From Acidimicrobiia bacterium (GTDB taxonomy: Bacteria; Actinomycetota; Acidimicrobiia; IMCC26256; JAENVU01), in NCBI GenBank assembly GCA_009694415.1, contig SHUZ01000010.1:1-32641 (forward strand): a DNA stretch of 32,641 bases. Reading direction: 5' to 3'. The position numbers and the translations under genes are program-made. Below are positions 17,737 to 28,309 of this stretch, piece by piece (the stretch's first letter is position 1; every line of letters starts with the position of its first letter). Under the pieces are notes generated by a model. It was given only the letters and a program-made list of their open reading frames with translations. It made no database searches and had not been told where the DNA came from.

Positions 17737-19493
17737 TGCGCACGCAGATGGTCGGTGGACTTCGTGCCGATGATGTTGGTGCCGAGGTAACCCTCGCCGG
17801 GTGGGTCGCGGCGCGCCGTGACCACGGCGGCGTTGTATTCCTTGACTTACGTGACGCTTCGGGCATCGTGCAGGTAGTTGCCGACCCAGAGACGCTTGGC
17901 GATGTCGTGCATCGCATAGGGCGTGAGTGGGTGCTGCGTGTCAGCGGCACAGTGCGACCGCGCCCCGAGGGGACGGTCAATGCTGATCTGCCAACTGGCG
18001 AAGTAGAAGTACCGGCAGGGTCGCTCGAAGTATTGAACGAGTCAGAGCCTCCTCCATTTCCATTATCGGACCGTGCCGACGATGTCGATGAAGTGGTCCG
18101 CCTCCGGTACCGCTATCTCGATCTGCGCCGACCAGCGATGCAAGACAACCTTCGCCTTCGGGCGAGGGTGAATGCGGCCTTGCGGGATGCGATGGCCAAA
18201 CAGGACTTTGTTGAAGTTGAAACGCCGATGCTCATCGCAAGCACTCCGGAAGGCGCGCGGGATTTTGTCGTTCCTTCGCGTCTCAGTCCCGGGAGTTTCT
18301 ACGCCCTTCCGCAGAGTCCGCAACTGTTCAAACAACTGCTAATGGTTGGTGGCCTCGACCGTTACTTCCAGATCGCTCGATGCCTACGCGACGAAGACCT
18401 ACGGGCCGATCGCCAGTTTGAGTTCATGCAGTACGACGCCGAGATGTCGTTTGCCGATGCCGATGATGTGATGGCTGTCGTATCCGAGGCAGTTAGTTCG
18501 GCGGTCGAAGCCGTTACGGGGAAACGTCCGGGTTTATTTGGTCGCATGACCTGGCACGATGCGCAAGAACGGTTCGGCTCCGACAAGCCTGATGTTCGGT
18601 TCGGAATGGAACTCGTCGATCTCGGCCCCATTTTCGCTGCAACGGAGTTCAGGGCGTTTCAGGCTCCGGCGGTAAAGGGGATTTGCGTCGGTGCTCAAGG
18701 TGAGGTCTCGCGTTCAACGGTCGATGCACTGGTGGAGCGGGCGAAGAAACTTGGGGCGGCAGGACTGGTTTGGATGCGGGTTCGTGAAGAGGGAGGCACC
18801 ACGGTCCTCGAGGCTCCGGTCGCCAAGTTTTTGTCCGAGCCAGAAAAGCAGGGGATAGTCGCGACTCTCGGAGCCGTGCCCGGCGATCTCGTGCTTATCG
18901 TGGCGGGTGAGCGCAGGATGACTAATCGTGTGCTCGGCGTTCTGCGTCTTGATCTCGGGAAGCCAGTGATAGGCGGCGATCTCTCCCCCCTGTGGGTCGT
19001 CGACTTTCCGTTGTTCGAAGCGATCGGGACGGATGGGCGGCCAACGCCAGCGCACCATCCCTTCACGATGCCTCATGCCGATGACCTAGACCTTCTTCGT
19101 GGTGGCGATCTGTTGGCGGTTAGGTCCCAGGCTTACGATCTCGTTTGTAGTGGATGGGAACTTGGTTCAGGTAGCGTGCGGATTCATCAATCGGAACTGC
19201 AGCAGGAGATTTTCTCGCTGTTAGGAATTGCTCCCGAAGAGGCCCACGATCGTTTTGGATTCCTACTAGATGCCTTCCGTTTTGGAGCGCCACCGCACGC
19301 AGGATTCGCGTTTGGTGTGGATCGCCTCGTTGCATTGCTCGCTGGCGAAGAAAACATTCGCGAGGTAATCGCTTTCCCCAAGACGCAGTCCGGATCCGAT
19401 CCACTCACTGGAGCACCGAGCGAGATCGACGCGGGTCAACTTGCCGAGCTCGGAATCTCCGTGCGTCCGCGGACCAAGGGAGCATCTAGATAG
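17733..19493 (+). CDS. aspS: Aspartate--tRNA(Asp/Asn) ligase
   Basis: GWVAARRDHGGVVFLDLRDASGIVQVV, LRYRYLDLRR, LPQSPQLFKQLLMVGGLDRYFQIARCLRDEDLRADRQFEFMQYDAEMSF, HHPFTMPH. Confidence 0.98.
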   Translation: MMRTQMVGGLRADDVGAEVTLAGWVAARRDHGGVVFLDLRDASGIVQVVADPETLGDVVHRIGREWVLRVSGTVRPRPEGTVNADLPTGEVEVPAGSLEVLNESEPPPFPLSDRADDVDEVVRLRYRYLDLRRPAMQDNLRLRARVNAALRDAMAKQDFVEVETPMLIASTPEGARDFVVPSRLSPGSFYALPQSPQLFKQLLMVGGLDRYFQIARCLRDEDLRADRQFEFMQYDAEMSFADADDVMAVVSEAVSSAVEAVTGKRPGLFGRMTWHDAQERFGSDKPDVRFGMELVDLGPIFAATEFRAFQAPAVKGICVGAQGEVSRSTVDALVERAKKLGAAGLVWMRVREEGGTTVLEAPVAKFLSEPEKQGIVATLGAVPGDLVLIVAGERRMTNRVLGVLRLDLGKPVIGGDLSPLWVVDFPLFEAIGTDGRPTPAHHPFTMPHADDLDLLRGGDLLAVRSQAYDLVCSGWELGSGSVRIHQSELQQEIFSLLGIAPEEAHDRFGFLLDAFRFGAPPHAGFAFGVDRLVALLAGEENIREVIAFPKTQSGSDPLTGAPSEIDAGQLAELGISVRPRTKGASR

Positions 19494-19502
19494 GGTGCCG
19501 CG

Positions 19503-20822
19503 ATGGCCGACTTGTTTAGTGCAGCCGCCGAAGAGCGGATTCGCCAGCGAGCCCCTCTGGCAGCTCGCCTGCGTCCGCGGACGTTAGACGAAGTAGTTGG
19601 CCAGCATGACTTGCTCGGCCCAGGACGCCCTCTCCGAACCCTCATCGAATCCGACCGCTTGTCGTCCGTCGTTTTGTGGGGTCCCCCGGGAACCGGCAAG
19701 ACAACGGTCGCGCGATTAATTGCTGGAGTAACACGCCAGGCTTTTGAACCCCTCAGCGCGGTCACGGCTGGAGTCAAGGACGTGCGCGAGGTAGTTGAGC
19801 GGGCGCGTGCACGGATCGGTGAGCGCGGACAGGGAACAATTCTGTTTCTCGACGAGGTGCACCGCTTCAATAAAACGCAGCAGGATGCCTTACTGCCGCA
19901 TGTTGAGGAAGGCCTAATTGTTTTTGTAGGCGCTACTACCGAAAATCCATTCTTTTCCTTGACTGCACCTCTGCTGTCCAGGTCTACGTTGTTCAAACTT
20001 CAACCGATTGAGGTAGGCGACCTACAGAAATTGCTTGAGCGCGCGCTAATCGACGAAGAGCGTGGACTCGGCATTTATGGGCTTCGAATCTCACCAGAAG
20101 CTCTGCACCATCTAACGGATCGGGCAGAAGGCGACGCGCGCCACGCGTTGACGAGTCTCGATGTTGCGTGTGCACTTGCACTCGAGGACCCATCTGCTGA
20201 CGCATGTATCGGTCTTGAACATGCGGAAGCCGCTTTGGCTATGCGGGCTTTGCGCTACGGAGATGACGAGCACTATGACGTTATCTCCGCCTTCATCAAA
20301 GCGATTCGCGGATCGGATGTCGATGCGGGGCTCTATTGGTTGGCGCGGATGATCGAGGCCGGAGAGGATGCGAGGTTCATTGCAAGACGCTTGGTGATCC
20401 TCGCATCGGAAGACATCGGCATGGCCGATTCCAATGCGTTGACAATGGCTACGGCGGCGGCGCATGCCGTTGAGTACGTGGGCCTACCGGAGGCGCAACT
20501 CAATCTCGCCCACTGCGTTGTCTACCTTGCTAATGCGCCTAAATCGAACAGTTCGACAGTTGGCTTTGGGGCCGCGATGGTGGATATCCGAACAAGGCCG
20601 GTGGGTGACGTGCCAAACCATCTACGGGATGCCCATTACCCGGGCGCTCGCACCCTTGGGTATGGCGACGGGTACGTCTATCCTCACGATGCCCCCGGCG
20701 GATGGGTGGACCAGGATTACTTGCCGCCAGAGGCAGCCGATCAAAAATATTGGGAACCGACTGGGCGCGGTGGAGATACTGACCGCAGGCCCACTGAACT
20801 AAACGAAGAGGGAACGCAGTGA
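19503..20822 (+). CDS. rarA: Replication-associated recombination protein A (RarA/MgsA) AAA+ ATPase
   Basis: [76 protein letters not shown]. Confidence 0.96.
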   Translation: MADLFSAAAEERIRQRAPLAARLRPRTLDEVVGQHDLLGPGRPLRTLIESDRLSSVVLWGPPGTGKTTVARLIAGVTRQAFEPLSAVTAGVKDVREVVERARARIGERGQGTILFLDEVHRFNKTQQDALLPHVEEGLIVFVGATTENPFFSLTAPLLSRSTLFKLQPIEVGDLQKLLERALIDEERGLGIYGLRISPEALHHLTDRAEGDARHALTSLDVACALALEDPSADACIGLEHAEAALAMRALRYGDDEHYDVISAFIKAIRGSDVDAGLYWLARMIEAGEDARFIARRLVILASEDIGMADSNALTMATAAAHAVEYVGLPEAQLNLAHCVVYLANAPKSNSSTVGFGAAMVDIRTRPVGDVPNHLRDAHYPGARTLGYGDGYVYPHDAPGGWVDQDYLPPEAADQKYWEPTGRGGDTDRRPTELNEEGTQ

Positions 20823-21190
20823 GTGTTGGGGAGTGGATGGCCGCCACGGGTGCTGTGCTACTCGCCGTGCTGTTGGGCGGCTTGCTGTTCGCGCTGATGT
20901 CGGTGGCGTCGACGTTGCGCGTATTGAGGCGCACAGTCGATGAGTTGAGAGTCGAGACCACGCGCATCGTCGGCGAGATGCGATCCGCCTTACGCGATGC
21001 CGAGAACGAAGTCGACCGCGTAGACGCACTTTTGACGGCAGCGGAATCGGTAGGGGGACGAATTGATATGGCATCGAAGCTCGTTTCGAAGACCGTCACT
21101 AACCCGGTGGTAAAAGTAATGGCACTCGGTACGGGAACGAAGAAGGCGGTCGCCCGCTTACGAAGCAGCGAAGGTAGGGGAACACGATGA
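20819..21190 (+). CDS. DUF948-like membrane-anchored protein
   Basis: N-terminal TM (AATGAVLLAVLLGGLLFALMSVASTLRVLRRTVDELR) followed by helical segment; position between rarA and alaS. Confidence 0.65.
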   Translation: MSVGEWMAATGAVLLAVLLGGLLFALMSVASTLRVLRRTVDELRVETTRIVGEMRSALRDAENEVDRVDALLTAAESVGGRIDMASKLVSKTVTNPVVKVMALGTGTKKAVARLRSSEGRGTR

Positions 21191-21426
21191 TACCCAAGCG
21201 AGCGTTTTGGATGGTCGTTGGTTACGGCGCCGGCATCGGTTCATCGCTTTACGCCGCCCGCAAGGTCAAGTCTGCTGCTCGACGATATACACCGACAGGT
21301 CTTGTGGAGCGGGTGAACGGCACCGTTGGCGGGACGGTTCGAGATCTTAAGCAAGCGGTCGCGGAAGGCCGCCTTGCGATGCGCACGCGTGAAGCGGAAC
21401 TCCGCGACGGCGCGCAACATGGCTAG
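21187..21426 (+). CDS. Small hypothetical membrane-associated protein (rarA-alaS intergenic family)
   Basis: 79-aa ORF with ATGA overlap with the previous gene; MIPKRAFWMVVGYGAGIGSSLYAARKVKSAARRYTPTGLVERV. Confidence 0.65.
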   Translation: MIPKRAFWMVVGYGAGIGSSLYAARKVKSAARRYTPTGLVERVNGTVGGTVRDLKQAVAEGRLAMRTREAELRDGAQHG

Positions 21427-21459
21427 CGACGAACCTGTTTCGCATACTCTGGTCGTTCC

Positions 21460-24108
21460 ATGGAGGCACTGACCGCGGAAACGCTCCGACGAACCTTCAT
21501 AGAGTTCTTCGCTGCGCGTTCCCACACCGAAGTTCCTAGCGCGAGTCTTATCCCACACGACAAAACGGTGTTGTTCACCGTCGCAGGGATGGTGCCGTTC
21601 AAGCCTTACTTCACGGGCGAGGAGCCAGCCCCTTATCCGCGGGCTGCTTCGATCCAGAAGTGCGTTCGGGCAGGCGGCAAGCACAACGACCTAGACGACA
21701 TCGGCAGGACGAATCGCCATTTCTCTTTCTTCGAGATGATGGGGAACTTCAGTTTTGGTGATTACTTCAAAGAAGAAGCGATCCCGTTCGCATGGGAGTT
21801 GTACACCGAGGTGCTGGGTCTCGACGCGGAACGCCTGTGGATCACGGTTCACGAGACCGATGATGAAGCAGAGGCCATCTGGCATGAGAAGGTCGGCGTT
21901 CCGATGGACCACATCCAGCGGCTCGGTGATGACAACTTTTGGCGCATGGCAGACACTGGACCGTGTGGACCGTGTTCTGAGATTTTCTGGGACATGGGAG
22001 ATCGATTTGGGGCTCCCGGGGGTCCGGCAATGGGGTCAGAGGAACGGTTCGTCGAGATTTGGAACCTTGTGTTCATGCAGTACGACGCTCAGCCTGATGG
22101 CGAGCTCGTACCGCTGCCGCGCCCAAGCGTCGACACCGGAGCCGGGCTAGAGCGCAATCTCGCTGTGCTCCAAGGCACCGACTCGATTTGGGACATCGAT
22201 GTTTTTATCCCGCTCCTTGCTGCCGCAGAAAAGGTAACGGGAACTCGTTACGGCACGTTTCCCGGCAGCGACTTAGATGTTTCCTTGCGAATTCTTGCCG
22301 AACACGCGCGCACGATGACCTTCCTTGTCGCTGATGGCGTCGTGCCAAGCAACGAAGAGCGCGGATATGTGTTGCGTCGGATCATTCGACGCGCCGTGCG
22401 TCATGCCTATCGATTAGGTGGCACGGAACTCGTTACTCCGACTCTTGTAGACGCCGCCGTGGAAGTAATGGGTTCCGCATATCCAGATCTCGTTGCACAC
22501 CACGAACATGTGTCGACGATCATCCGCAGGGAAGAGGAGCGATTTCGTCGCACGCTTCAGCGAGGCGAAGACTTGCTAGACGAAGTGCTCGCCGACGGAG
22601 ACGTAACCGGCGAAAAGGCTTTCTTCCTGCATGACACCCTTGGCTATCCGGTTGATATCACGCGCGAGGTGGCCGAGGAGCGGGGCCGACTTGTTGATCT
22701 AGATGGGTTCCAGGCCAACATGGATGCACAACGCACGCGTGCACGGGAGGCACACAAGGTCGCCGGCGGTTCGGCAGCGGCACCCATAGACCTCTACCGC
22801 GAAGTGCTCGACGAGCATGGAGCCACGATGTTTACAGGGCGTCAGGAGTACTCAACAAGTGCAACTGTCTTGGCCATCGTTGCTGGCGGCGAACGGATCG
22901 GGCGCGCGGACGCTGCCGTCGGCGCTATCGACGTGATCTTGGACCGCACGCCGTTCTATGCGGAATCAGGTGGTCAGGTCGGCGATGTCGGTTCGCTCAA
23001 GGGCGAAGGAACAATCGAGTTGGCAGTGACCGATACTCAATATGGTTTGCCTGGATTGCTAACGCTCCATAGGGCCACGGTTGTCGATGGTGAGCTTTCT
23101 GAGGGAGACACCGTTGAAGCAACTATTGACGGCGATCGTCGCGACGCGATTCGCCGGAACCACACGGCTACTCACCTACTGCATTGGGCGCTACGTGAAG
23201 TAGTGGGACCGCAGGTGAAGCAAGCGGGTTCGCTAGTTGCTCCGGACAGACTCCGCTTCGACTTCAGCCACCATGAACCTGTTACTCAGGTTCAACTGGA
23301 CTTGGTCGAAGCGATGGCGAATCGCGAAGTGATTTCGAACGCGCCAGTGCGCCACTACGAAACGTCCAAGGCGCACGCTGAAGAGATCGGAGCAATCGCG
23401 TTCTTCGGCGACAAGTATGGCGAAGTTGTGCGCGTACTTGAAGCGGGGGACCATAGCCTCGAATTGTGCGGTGGTACGCATGTCCATGCGCTCGGATTCA
23501 TAGGACCCGTGAAGATCGTTAGTGAAGGCTCCATCGGGGCGAACCTACGGCGCATAGAGGCGGTGACAGGTGAACCGGCACTAGCGCGGGTTCAAGCAGA
23601 AGAAGACCTGATCCGTGCGACTGCGAGCATGCTCAATGTCACGCCTCAAGAAATCGGTGAACGCGTAACGAGGTTGGTCGCGCAAGTCAAAGAACTCACG
23701 GCTGAACTTGATGAAGCGCGTGTCCGCCAAGCAGCCGTCGATGGCGCGACCCTCGCGGTAACAGCCAGAGGGGGCGTGGTGGCAGTGCGACGTGACGGCT
23801 TGGGCCCCGATGACCTCCGCCGTCTGGTCATCGCGACACGGAATGCACTCGACAGCGGAGTAGTAGCGGTAATCGGACTGGCGCCGGATAAAGAGAAGGC
23901 TGGACTGGCTGTCGCCGTCACGAAGGACCTGGTTGAACTAGGGGTTTCTGCAGCGGGTATCGCTGCTTCCGCTGCAAAGGCTTTGGGCGGAGGAACGGCA
24001 AAGAGTCCAGATCTTGTTGTCGGTGGTGGCCCACGAACCGCCGGAATCGACGATGCAATGGCGCTGGTCACGGCCGAGGCAGAGCGGGCCATAGGCTCAA
24101 TTGGGTGA
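21460..24108 (+). CDS. alaS: Alanine--tRNA ligase
   Basis: TAETLRRTFIEFFAARSHTEVPSASLIPHDKTVLFTVAGMVPFKPYF, HNDLDDIGRTNRHFSFFEMMGNFSFGDYFK, RRNHTATHLLHWAL, LCGGTHVHALG. Confidence 0.99.
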   Translation: MEALTAETLRRTFIEFFAARSHTEVPSASLIPHDKTVLFTVAGMVPFKPYFTGEEPAPYPRAASIQKCVRAGGKHNDLDDIGRTNRHFSFFEMMGNFSFGDYFKEEAIPFAWELYTEVLGLDAERLWITVHETDDEAEAIWHEKVGVPMDHIQRLGDDNFWRMADTGPCGPCSEIFWDMGDRFGAPGGPAMGSEERFVEIWNLVFMQYDAQPDGELVPLPRPSVDTGAGLERNLAVLQGTDSIWDIDVFIPLLAAAEKVTGTRYGTFPGSDLDVSLRILAEHARTMTFLVADGVVPSNEERGYVLRRIIRRAVRHAYRLGGTELVTPTLVDAAVEVMGSAYPDLVAHHEHVSTIIRREEERFRRTLQRGEDLLDEVLADGDVTGEKAFFLHDTLGYPVDITREVAEERGRLVDLDGFQANMDAQRTRAREAHKVAGGSAAAPIDLYREVLDEHGATMFTGRQEYSTSATVLAIVAGGERIGRADAAVGAIDVILDRTPFYAESGGQVGDVGSLKGEGTIELAVTDTQYGLPGLLTLHRATVVDGELSEGDTVEATIDGDRRDAIRRNHTATHLLHWALREVVGPQVKQAGSLVAPDRLRFDFSHHEPVTQVQLDLVEAMANREVISNAPVRHYETSKAHAEEIGAIAFFGDKYGEVVRVLEAGDHSLELCGGTHVHALGFIGPVKIVSEGSIGANLRRIEAVTGEPALARVQAEEDLIRATASMLNVTPQEIGERVTRLVAQVKELTAELDEARVRQAAVDGATLAVTARGGVVAVRRDGLGPDDLRRLVIATRNALDSGVVAVIGLAPDKEKAGLAVAVTKDLVELGVSAAGIAASAAKALGGGTAKSPDLVVGGGPRTAGIDDAMALVTAEAERAIGSIG

Positions 24109-24527
24109 GCCGCACCTTGGGCGTAGATCTTGGAGAGCGGCGCATCGGCCTTGCAATTTCCGATCCGCTTGGCACTATCGCATCGCCTTATCTCGTAATC
24201 GAGCGCCGAGGCAATCCCGCCGCGGACTACAAAGCAATCATCGCTGCGGCGGTTGATGCCGATGCGATGAAAATTGTGGTGGGTCTGCCGCGTTCCTTGT
24301 CGGGTCGTAAAGGACCCGCCGAACGCTCTGCAATTTCAGAATGTGATGCGATTCGCGCTCTAGTGCCGGAAACGATTGAGGTCGAGATGTTCGATGAACG
24401 TCTTACGACAGTTATCGCGCAACGTTCTTTGATCGAGGCCGGAGTGCGTCGCAAAAATCGCAAGAAAATCGTCGACAAGGTGGCGGCCGCAGTGATGCTT
24501 CAATCGTTCTTGGATAGCCATGGATAA
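24105..24527 (+). CDS. ruvX: Holliday junction resolvase-like protein RuvX/YqgF
   Basis: LGVDLGERRIGLAISDPLGTIASPY, VVGLPRSLSGRKGP, FDERLTTVIAQRSLIEAGVRRKNRKKIVDKVAAAVMLQSFLD. Confidence 0.95.
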   Translation: MSRTLGVDLGERRIGLAISDPLGTIASPYLVIERRGNPAADYKAIIAAAVDADAMKIVVGLPRSLSGRKGPAERSAISECDAIRALVPETIEVEMFDERLTTVIAQRSLIEAGVRRKNRKKIVDKVAAAVMLQSFLDSHG

Positions 24528-25611
24528 TCCCGGGTCCCCATCTAGTTCACCTGTCCCTGACGATGGGGAAGAGGTGCCGATCGAAGTCGACAGGAAGTCG
24601 GGTAAACGCAGATCGCTTGTATTGGCTTTGGCCTGCGTTGCATCGCTGCTCGTCGTCGTGGCGGCCATTTCGATCGGTTGGTTTTGGTATCAGCTAGATC
24701 CTCCAGGGGCACCCGGAGCAACTCGGCAGGTAGAAATAGTAGAGGGCTCGGGAAATGAAGCGATAGGCAAAGAACTCGCGCGCCGCGACGTCATCGGGTC
24801 CGCCTTCGCGTTTCGTTTATATGCGCGTTACTCGCAAGCAGGTCCATTTTTAGCGGGCCGGTTCAAGTTGAGAGAACGAATGGGTGTGCGATCTGCAGTT
24901 GCCGCCCTCGAAGAGGTTCCGGAACTCTCGTATACGCAGTTGGCTTTGCCGCCAGGCTTGACAATTCCGATGATCGCATCACGCGTCGGTGAGGTGCCAG
25001 GCTTGGACGCGCAAAAGTTTCTAGATGCAGCGAACTCCGGTGTCATTCGTTCGCGCTTCCAACCGCCGGATGTGACTTCGCTCGAAGGCCTTACTTGGCC
25101 GGACACCTATTACGTGACCGAATATGAAACCGAAGAAGATCTGTTACGCACGCTGGTGGCTACCTTCGATAAGCGTGCAGCGAAGGCCGGATTATTGGAC
25201 GCTCCTGATCCATACCGGGCTGTGATAATTGCATCCTTGATACAAACCGAGGCACGTCTTGACGAGGACCGTCCGCTGATATCTGCTGTCGTTGAAAACC
25301 GTTTGCGCGATGCCATGCCTCTTCAGATTGATGCGACTTTGCTGTACGCACGCGGGTTTCGCGAGGGCCCGTTGACGGATGCCGACTTCACGCGTGATTC
25401 GCCATACAACACCTATAGCGTTAAGGGGTTACCACCTACCCCCATTTCGACGGTATCTGCGGCTTCTCTCGAAGCGGCTCAGCATCCTGCCGCTGTGACA
25501 TTCAGGTTCTACGTGTTGATAGACCCTTCCGGGAAACATCGTTTTGCCGATACCTATGCCGAACACGAACGCAATGTCGCCCAAGCGCGCGCCTTGGGAT
25601 TGCTCGGATGA
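24520..25611 (+). CDS. mltG: Endolytic transglycosylase MltG
   Basis: N-terminal TM; LEGLTWPDTYYVTEYETEEDLLRTLV, IIASLIQTEARLDEDRPLISAVVENRLRDAMPLQIDATLLYA, DSPYNTYSVKGLPPTPISTVSAASLEAAQHPA. Confidence 0.95.
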   Translation: MDNPGSPSSSPVPDDGEEVPIEVDRKSGKRRSLVLALACVASLLVVVAAISIGWFWYQLDPPGAPGATRQVEIVEGSGNEAIGKELARRDVIGSAFAFRLYARYSQAGPFLAGRFKLRERMGVRSAVAALEEVPELSYTQLALPPGLTIPMIASRVGEVPGLDAQKFLDAANSGVIRSRFQPPDVTSLEGLTWPDTYYVTEYETEEDLLRTLVATFDKRAAKAGLLDAPDPYRAVIIASLIQTEARLDEDRPLISAVVENRLRDAMPLQIDATLLYARGFREGPLTDADFTRDSPYNTYSVKGLPPTPISTVSAASLEAAQHPAAVTFRFYVLIDPSGKHRFADTYAEHERNVAQARALGLLG

Positions 25612-26456
25612 CTGAGATCACGGGAAGGACCCAGTTGGCTGGCGTGATCGGCGAACCGGTGCGTCATTCACGATCGCCTCAGATACATAACGCCGCATAT
25701 CGCGAGGTCGGTTTGGATTGGGTGTATGTCGGATTGGAGGTACCGGCTGGCCTCGGCGATGTTGCAGTCGGTTCCATGTCGACCCTTGGGATCCGTGGCC
25801 TCAATGTGACGATGCCACACAAGGACGCTGCCGCGCGAGCGTGCGACTACTTGAGCCCAACAGCTGTTGCACTCGGCGGTGTGAACACCGTTGTATTGGA
25901 CGGCGAGGGAAAGTTGCGGGGCGACTCAACTGACGGTGCAGGTTTCCTGGCATGCATCGAAGAGGCAGGACTGGATGTAACCGATCAGACGGTTCTTGTT
26001 CTGGGTGCAGGAGGCGCTGCACGCGCAGTCGTGAGGGCGGTCGCGTCGCTATCCGCGGAAGTGATCGTTGTCGCGCGAAGGCAAGAAGCCGGAACCCTCG
26101 CAGCGTCCCTGGCCCCGAATGGGACGACTGGAGAGTGGGCCGACGCCGTGCGCTTGGCGGCGCGAGCCGACGTACTTGTGAACGCAACACCGATTGGAAT
26201 GACCGCGACTGGGTTGACTCCCGGCGGGCGGGCCGACGCCGAACTTCCCGTTCCGGGGGAAGGTCAGTGGGCAATTGACCTTGTCTATGAACCGCTCTGC
26301 ACGGAGTTCATGAAGGTGGCCGAAGGCGCTGGAGCCGCAGTCGTCGGGGGGCTTGGCATACTCGTGCATCAGGCAGCACTTGCTTTCGAACAAATGACAG
26401 GAGTTCCTGCCCCCCTGGAAGTCATGCGAGCAGCAGCGGCAGGGGGCGTTCAATAA
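25608..26456 (+). CDS. aroE: Shikimate dehydrogenase
   Basis: LAGVIGEPVRHSRSPQIHNAAYREVGLDWVYVGLEV, GLNVTMPHKDAAA, VLVLGAGGAARAVVRAVAS, VNATPIGM. Confidence 0.96.
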   Translation: MTEITGRTQLAGVIGEPVRHSRSPQIHNAAYREVGLDWVYVGLEVPAGLGDVAVGSMSTLGIRGLNVTMPHKDAAARACDYLSPTAVALGGVNTVVLDGEGKLRGDSTDGAGFLACIEEAGLDVTDQTVLVLGAGGAARAVVRAVASLSAEVIVVARRQEAGTLAASLAPNGTTGEWADAVRLAARADVLVNATPIGMTATGLTPGGRADAELPVPGEGQWAIDLVYEPLCTEFMKVAEGAGAAVVGGLGILVHQAALAFEQMTGVPAPLEVMRAAAAGGVQ

Positions 26457-26538
26457 CTTTGCATCGCTAGGGCGCCCGGAATCCACGAAAAGCATGCGTT
26501 AGTAGCTGTATACGTTAGTTAAGCGGTTTGTCATGCTA

Positions 26539-26566
26539 TTGCGCTTAAGAGGGAATCGGATATAAT
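26539..26566 (+). promoter_or_regulatory. Candidate sigma70/SigA-type promoter upstream of pilB
   Basis: TTGCGC (26539-26544), 16-bp spacer, perfect TATAAT (26561-26566) in an intergenic gap of about 150 bp. Confidence 0.55.
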
Positions 26567-26607
26567 CGCCGCCCTTAACCTCGCCTCAAGGCCGTCGATA
26601 CATAAGA

Positions 26608-28287
26608 GTGTCCGAACGCGCGCAGCTTGAAACGCTGCTCCTCCAACAGGGTCTCGTAGCCCAAGCCGAACTTGACGCGGCTATTGCTATTCAATCGAAG
26701 AGTGGCAAGCCCCTTGGACGCGTCCTGATCGATCTCGGGCACATCGCGGAGGCGGATCTTGTCGCTGCGCTGGCGCGCCAAGTTGGCCTTGATTTCGTTG
26801 ACCTCGCCGACCAAGCCATCGACGCGACGGTGGCCGGCGTAATCCCGGAGAGTCTCGCTAGGCGTTATCAGGCGTTGCCCATCTATTGGGATGAAGACGG
26901 GAAACTCGTCGTTGCGATGGCGGATCCATCCAACGTGTTCGCCATCGATGATGTGCGAGCGATCACGGGCGCGGATATACGCACGGTCGTAGCGACCGCT
27001 GGACAAGTTCAAGATGCGATCGATCGCTTCCACCGCCTCGATGCGGAAGTCGACACGATCGCACAGGAAGCCGCCGACGCGTTGGGCGGCAATGAAGATA
27101 TTGCGAACGTTGGCGAAATTGTCGAGGATGCGCCGATCGTCAAGTTCGTCAATCTTTTGATCGCGCAAGCCGTTGCAGACAGGGCTTCAGATATTCACGT
27201 GGAACCGGCTGAAAAAGATTTGCGAATACGTTTTCGCGTTGACGGCGTATTGCATGAGGTGATGAGGTCGCCTAAGGCGATTCAGGCTGGGGTAATCAGC
27301 AGGTTGAAAGTTATGGCGGACATAAACATTGCCGAGCGACGCGTTCCTCAAGATGGGCGCATTTCCTTGACCGTGGCGGGTAAGCCCATCGACCTTCGTG
27401 TTGCGACGTTGCCGACAGTGTTCGGGGAGAAGGTTGTAATGCGGATCCTGAGCAAGGATCAAGCCCTTCTGACGCTTGACGATCAGGGCTTTTTGCCAGA
27501 TGTTTTGGAGAGATATCGAGCCTCGTTCACCAAGCCATACGGAACGATCCTCGTCACCGGACCAACGGGTTCTGGCAAGTCGACAACGCTGTATGCGACC
27601 CTCAATATTTTGAACGAGGTGCAGCGCAACATCATCACGGTCGAAGACCCCGTTGAGTACAGGCTCGGTGGAATCAATCAGGTCCAGGTCCACCCAAAGG
27701 CCGGGCTGACGTTTGCATTGGCATTGCGATCGATTCTGCGCTCTGACCCCGACGTCGTCCTAGTTGGTGAGATTCGGGATCGCGAGACCGCCGTCATCGC
27801 TGTTGAGGCATCGTTGACTGGCCACCTCGTTCTGAGCACGCTTCACACCAATAACGCCGCCTCGACACCGTTGCGTTTGATCGAGATGGGCGTAGAACCT
27901 TTTCTCGTCGTGAGCGCGCTCGACTGTGTCGTAGCGCAACGCCTCGCGCGCAAACTTTGCGAGCGTTGCAAGGAGCAATACCAGCCTTCGGAGGCGGAAC
28001 TATTGGCTGCGGAATGGCCCATGGAGACCATCGGTGACTGGCCGGTCTTGAGTCGCGCTATCGGCTGTTCTGCTTGCGGGAAATCTGGCTATCGCGGTCG
28101 TTTCGCATTACACGAGGTGATGCCCATGTCCGAAGAAATCGAACGCCTCATAATCGAGGGCAGGTCTACCGATGATCTGAAGAAAACCGCGGTCATGCAG
28201 GGGATGATCCCTTTGAAATTGGACGGACTTCGCAAGGTCGGTTCGGGGATGACAAGCCTCGAAGAGGTATTCCGAGTAGTCGCCTAA
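26608..28287 (+). CDS. pilB: Type IV pilus assembly ATPase PilB/GspE family with N-terminal MshEN domain
   Basis: MshEN-like N-terminus; VTGPTGSGKSTTLYATLNILNEVQRNIITVEDPVEYRLGGINQVQVHPKAGLTFALALRSILRSDPDVVLVGEIRDRETA; CERC...CSACGKSGYRGR zinc-type motif. Confidence 0.95.
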   Translation: MSERAQLETLLLQQGLVAQAELDAAIAIQSKSGKPLGRVLIDLGHIAEADLVAALARQVGLDFVDLADQAIDATVAGVIPESLARRYQALPIYWDEDGKLVVAMADPSNVFAIDDVRAITGADIRTVVATAGQVQDAIDRFHRLDAEVDTIAQEAADALGGNEDIANVGEIVEDAPIVKFVNLLIAQAVADRASDIHVEPAEKDLRIRFRVDGVLHEVMRSPKAIQAGVISRLKVMADINIAERRVPQDGRISLTVAGKPIDLRVATLPTVFGEKVVMRILSKDQALLTLDDQGFLPDVLERYRASFTKPYGTILVTGPTGSGKSTTLYATLNILNEVQRNIITVEDPVEYRLGGINQVQVHPKAGLTFALALRSILRSDPDVVLVGEIRDRETAVIAVEASLTGHLVLSTLHTNNAASTPLRLIEMGVEPFLVVSALDCVVAQRLARKLCERCKEQYQPSEAELLAAEWPMETIGDWPVLSRAIGCSACGKSGYRGRFALHEVMPMSEEIERLIIEGRSTDDLKKTAVMQGMIPLKLDGLRKVGSGMTSLEEVFRVVA

Positions 28288-28309
28288 AGCTCAAGCATGG
28301 ATCGGCTGT

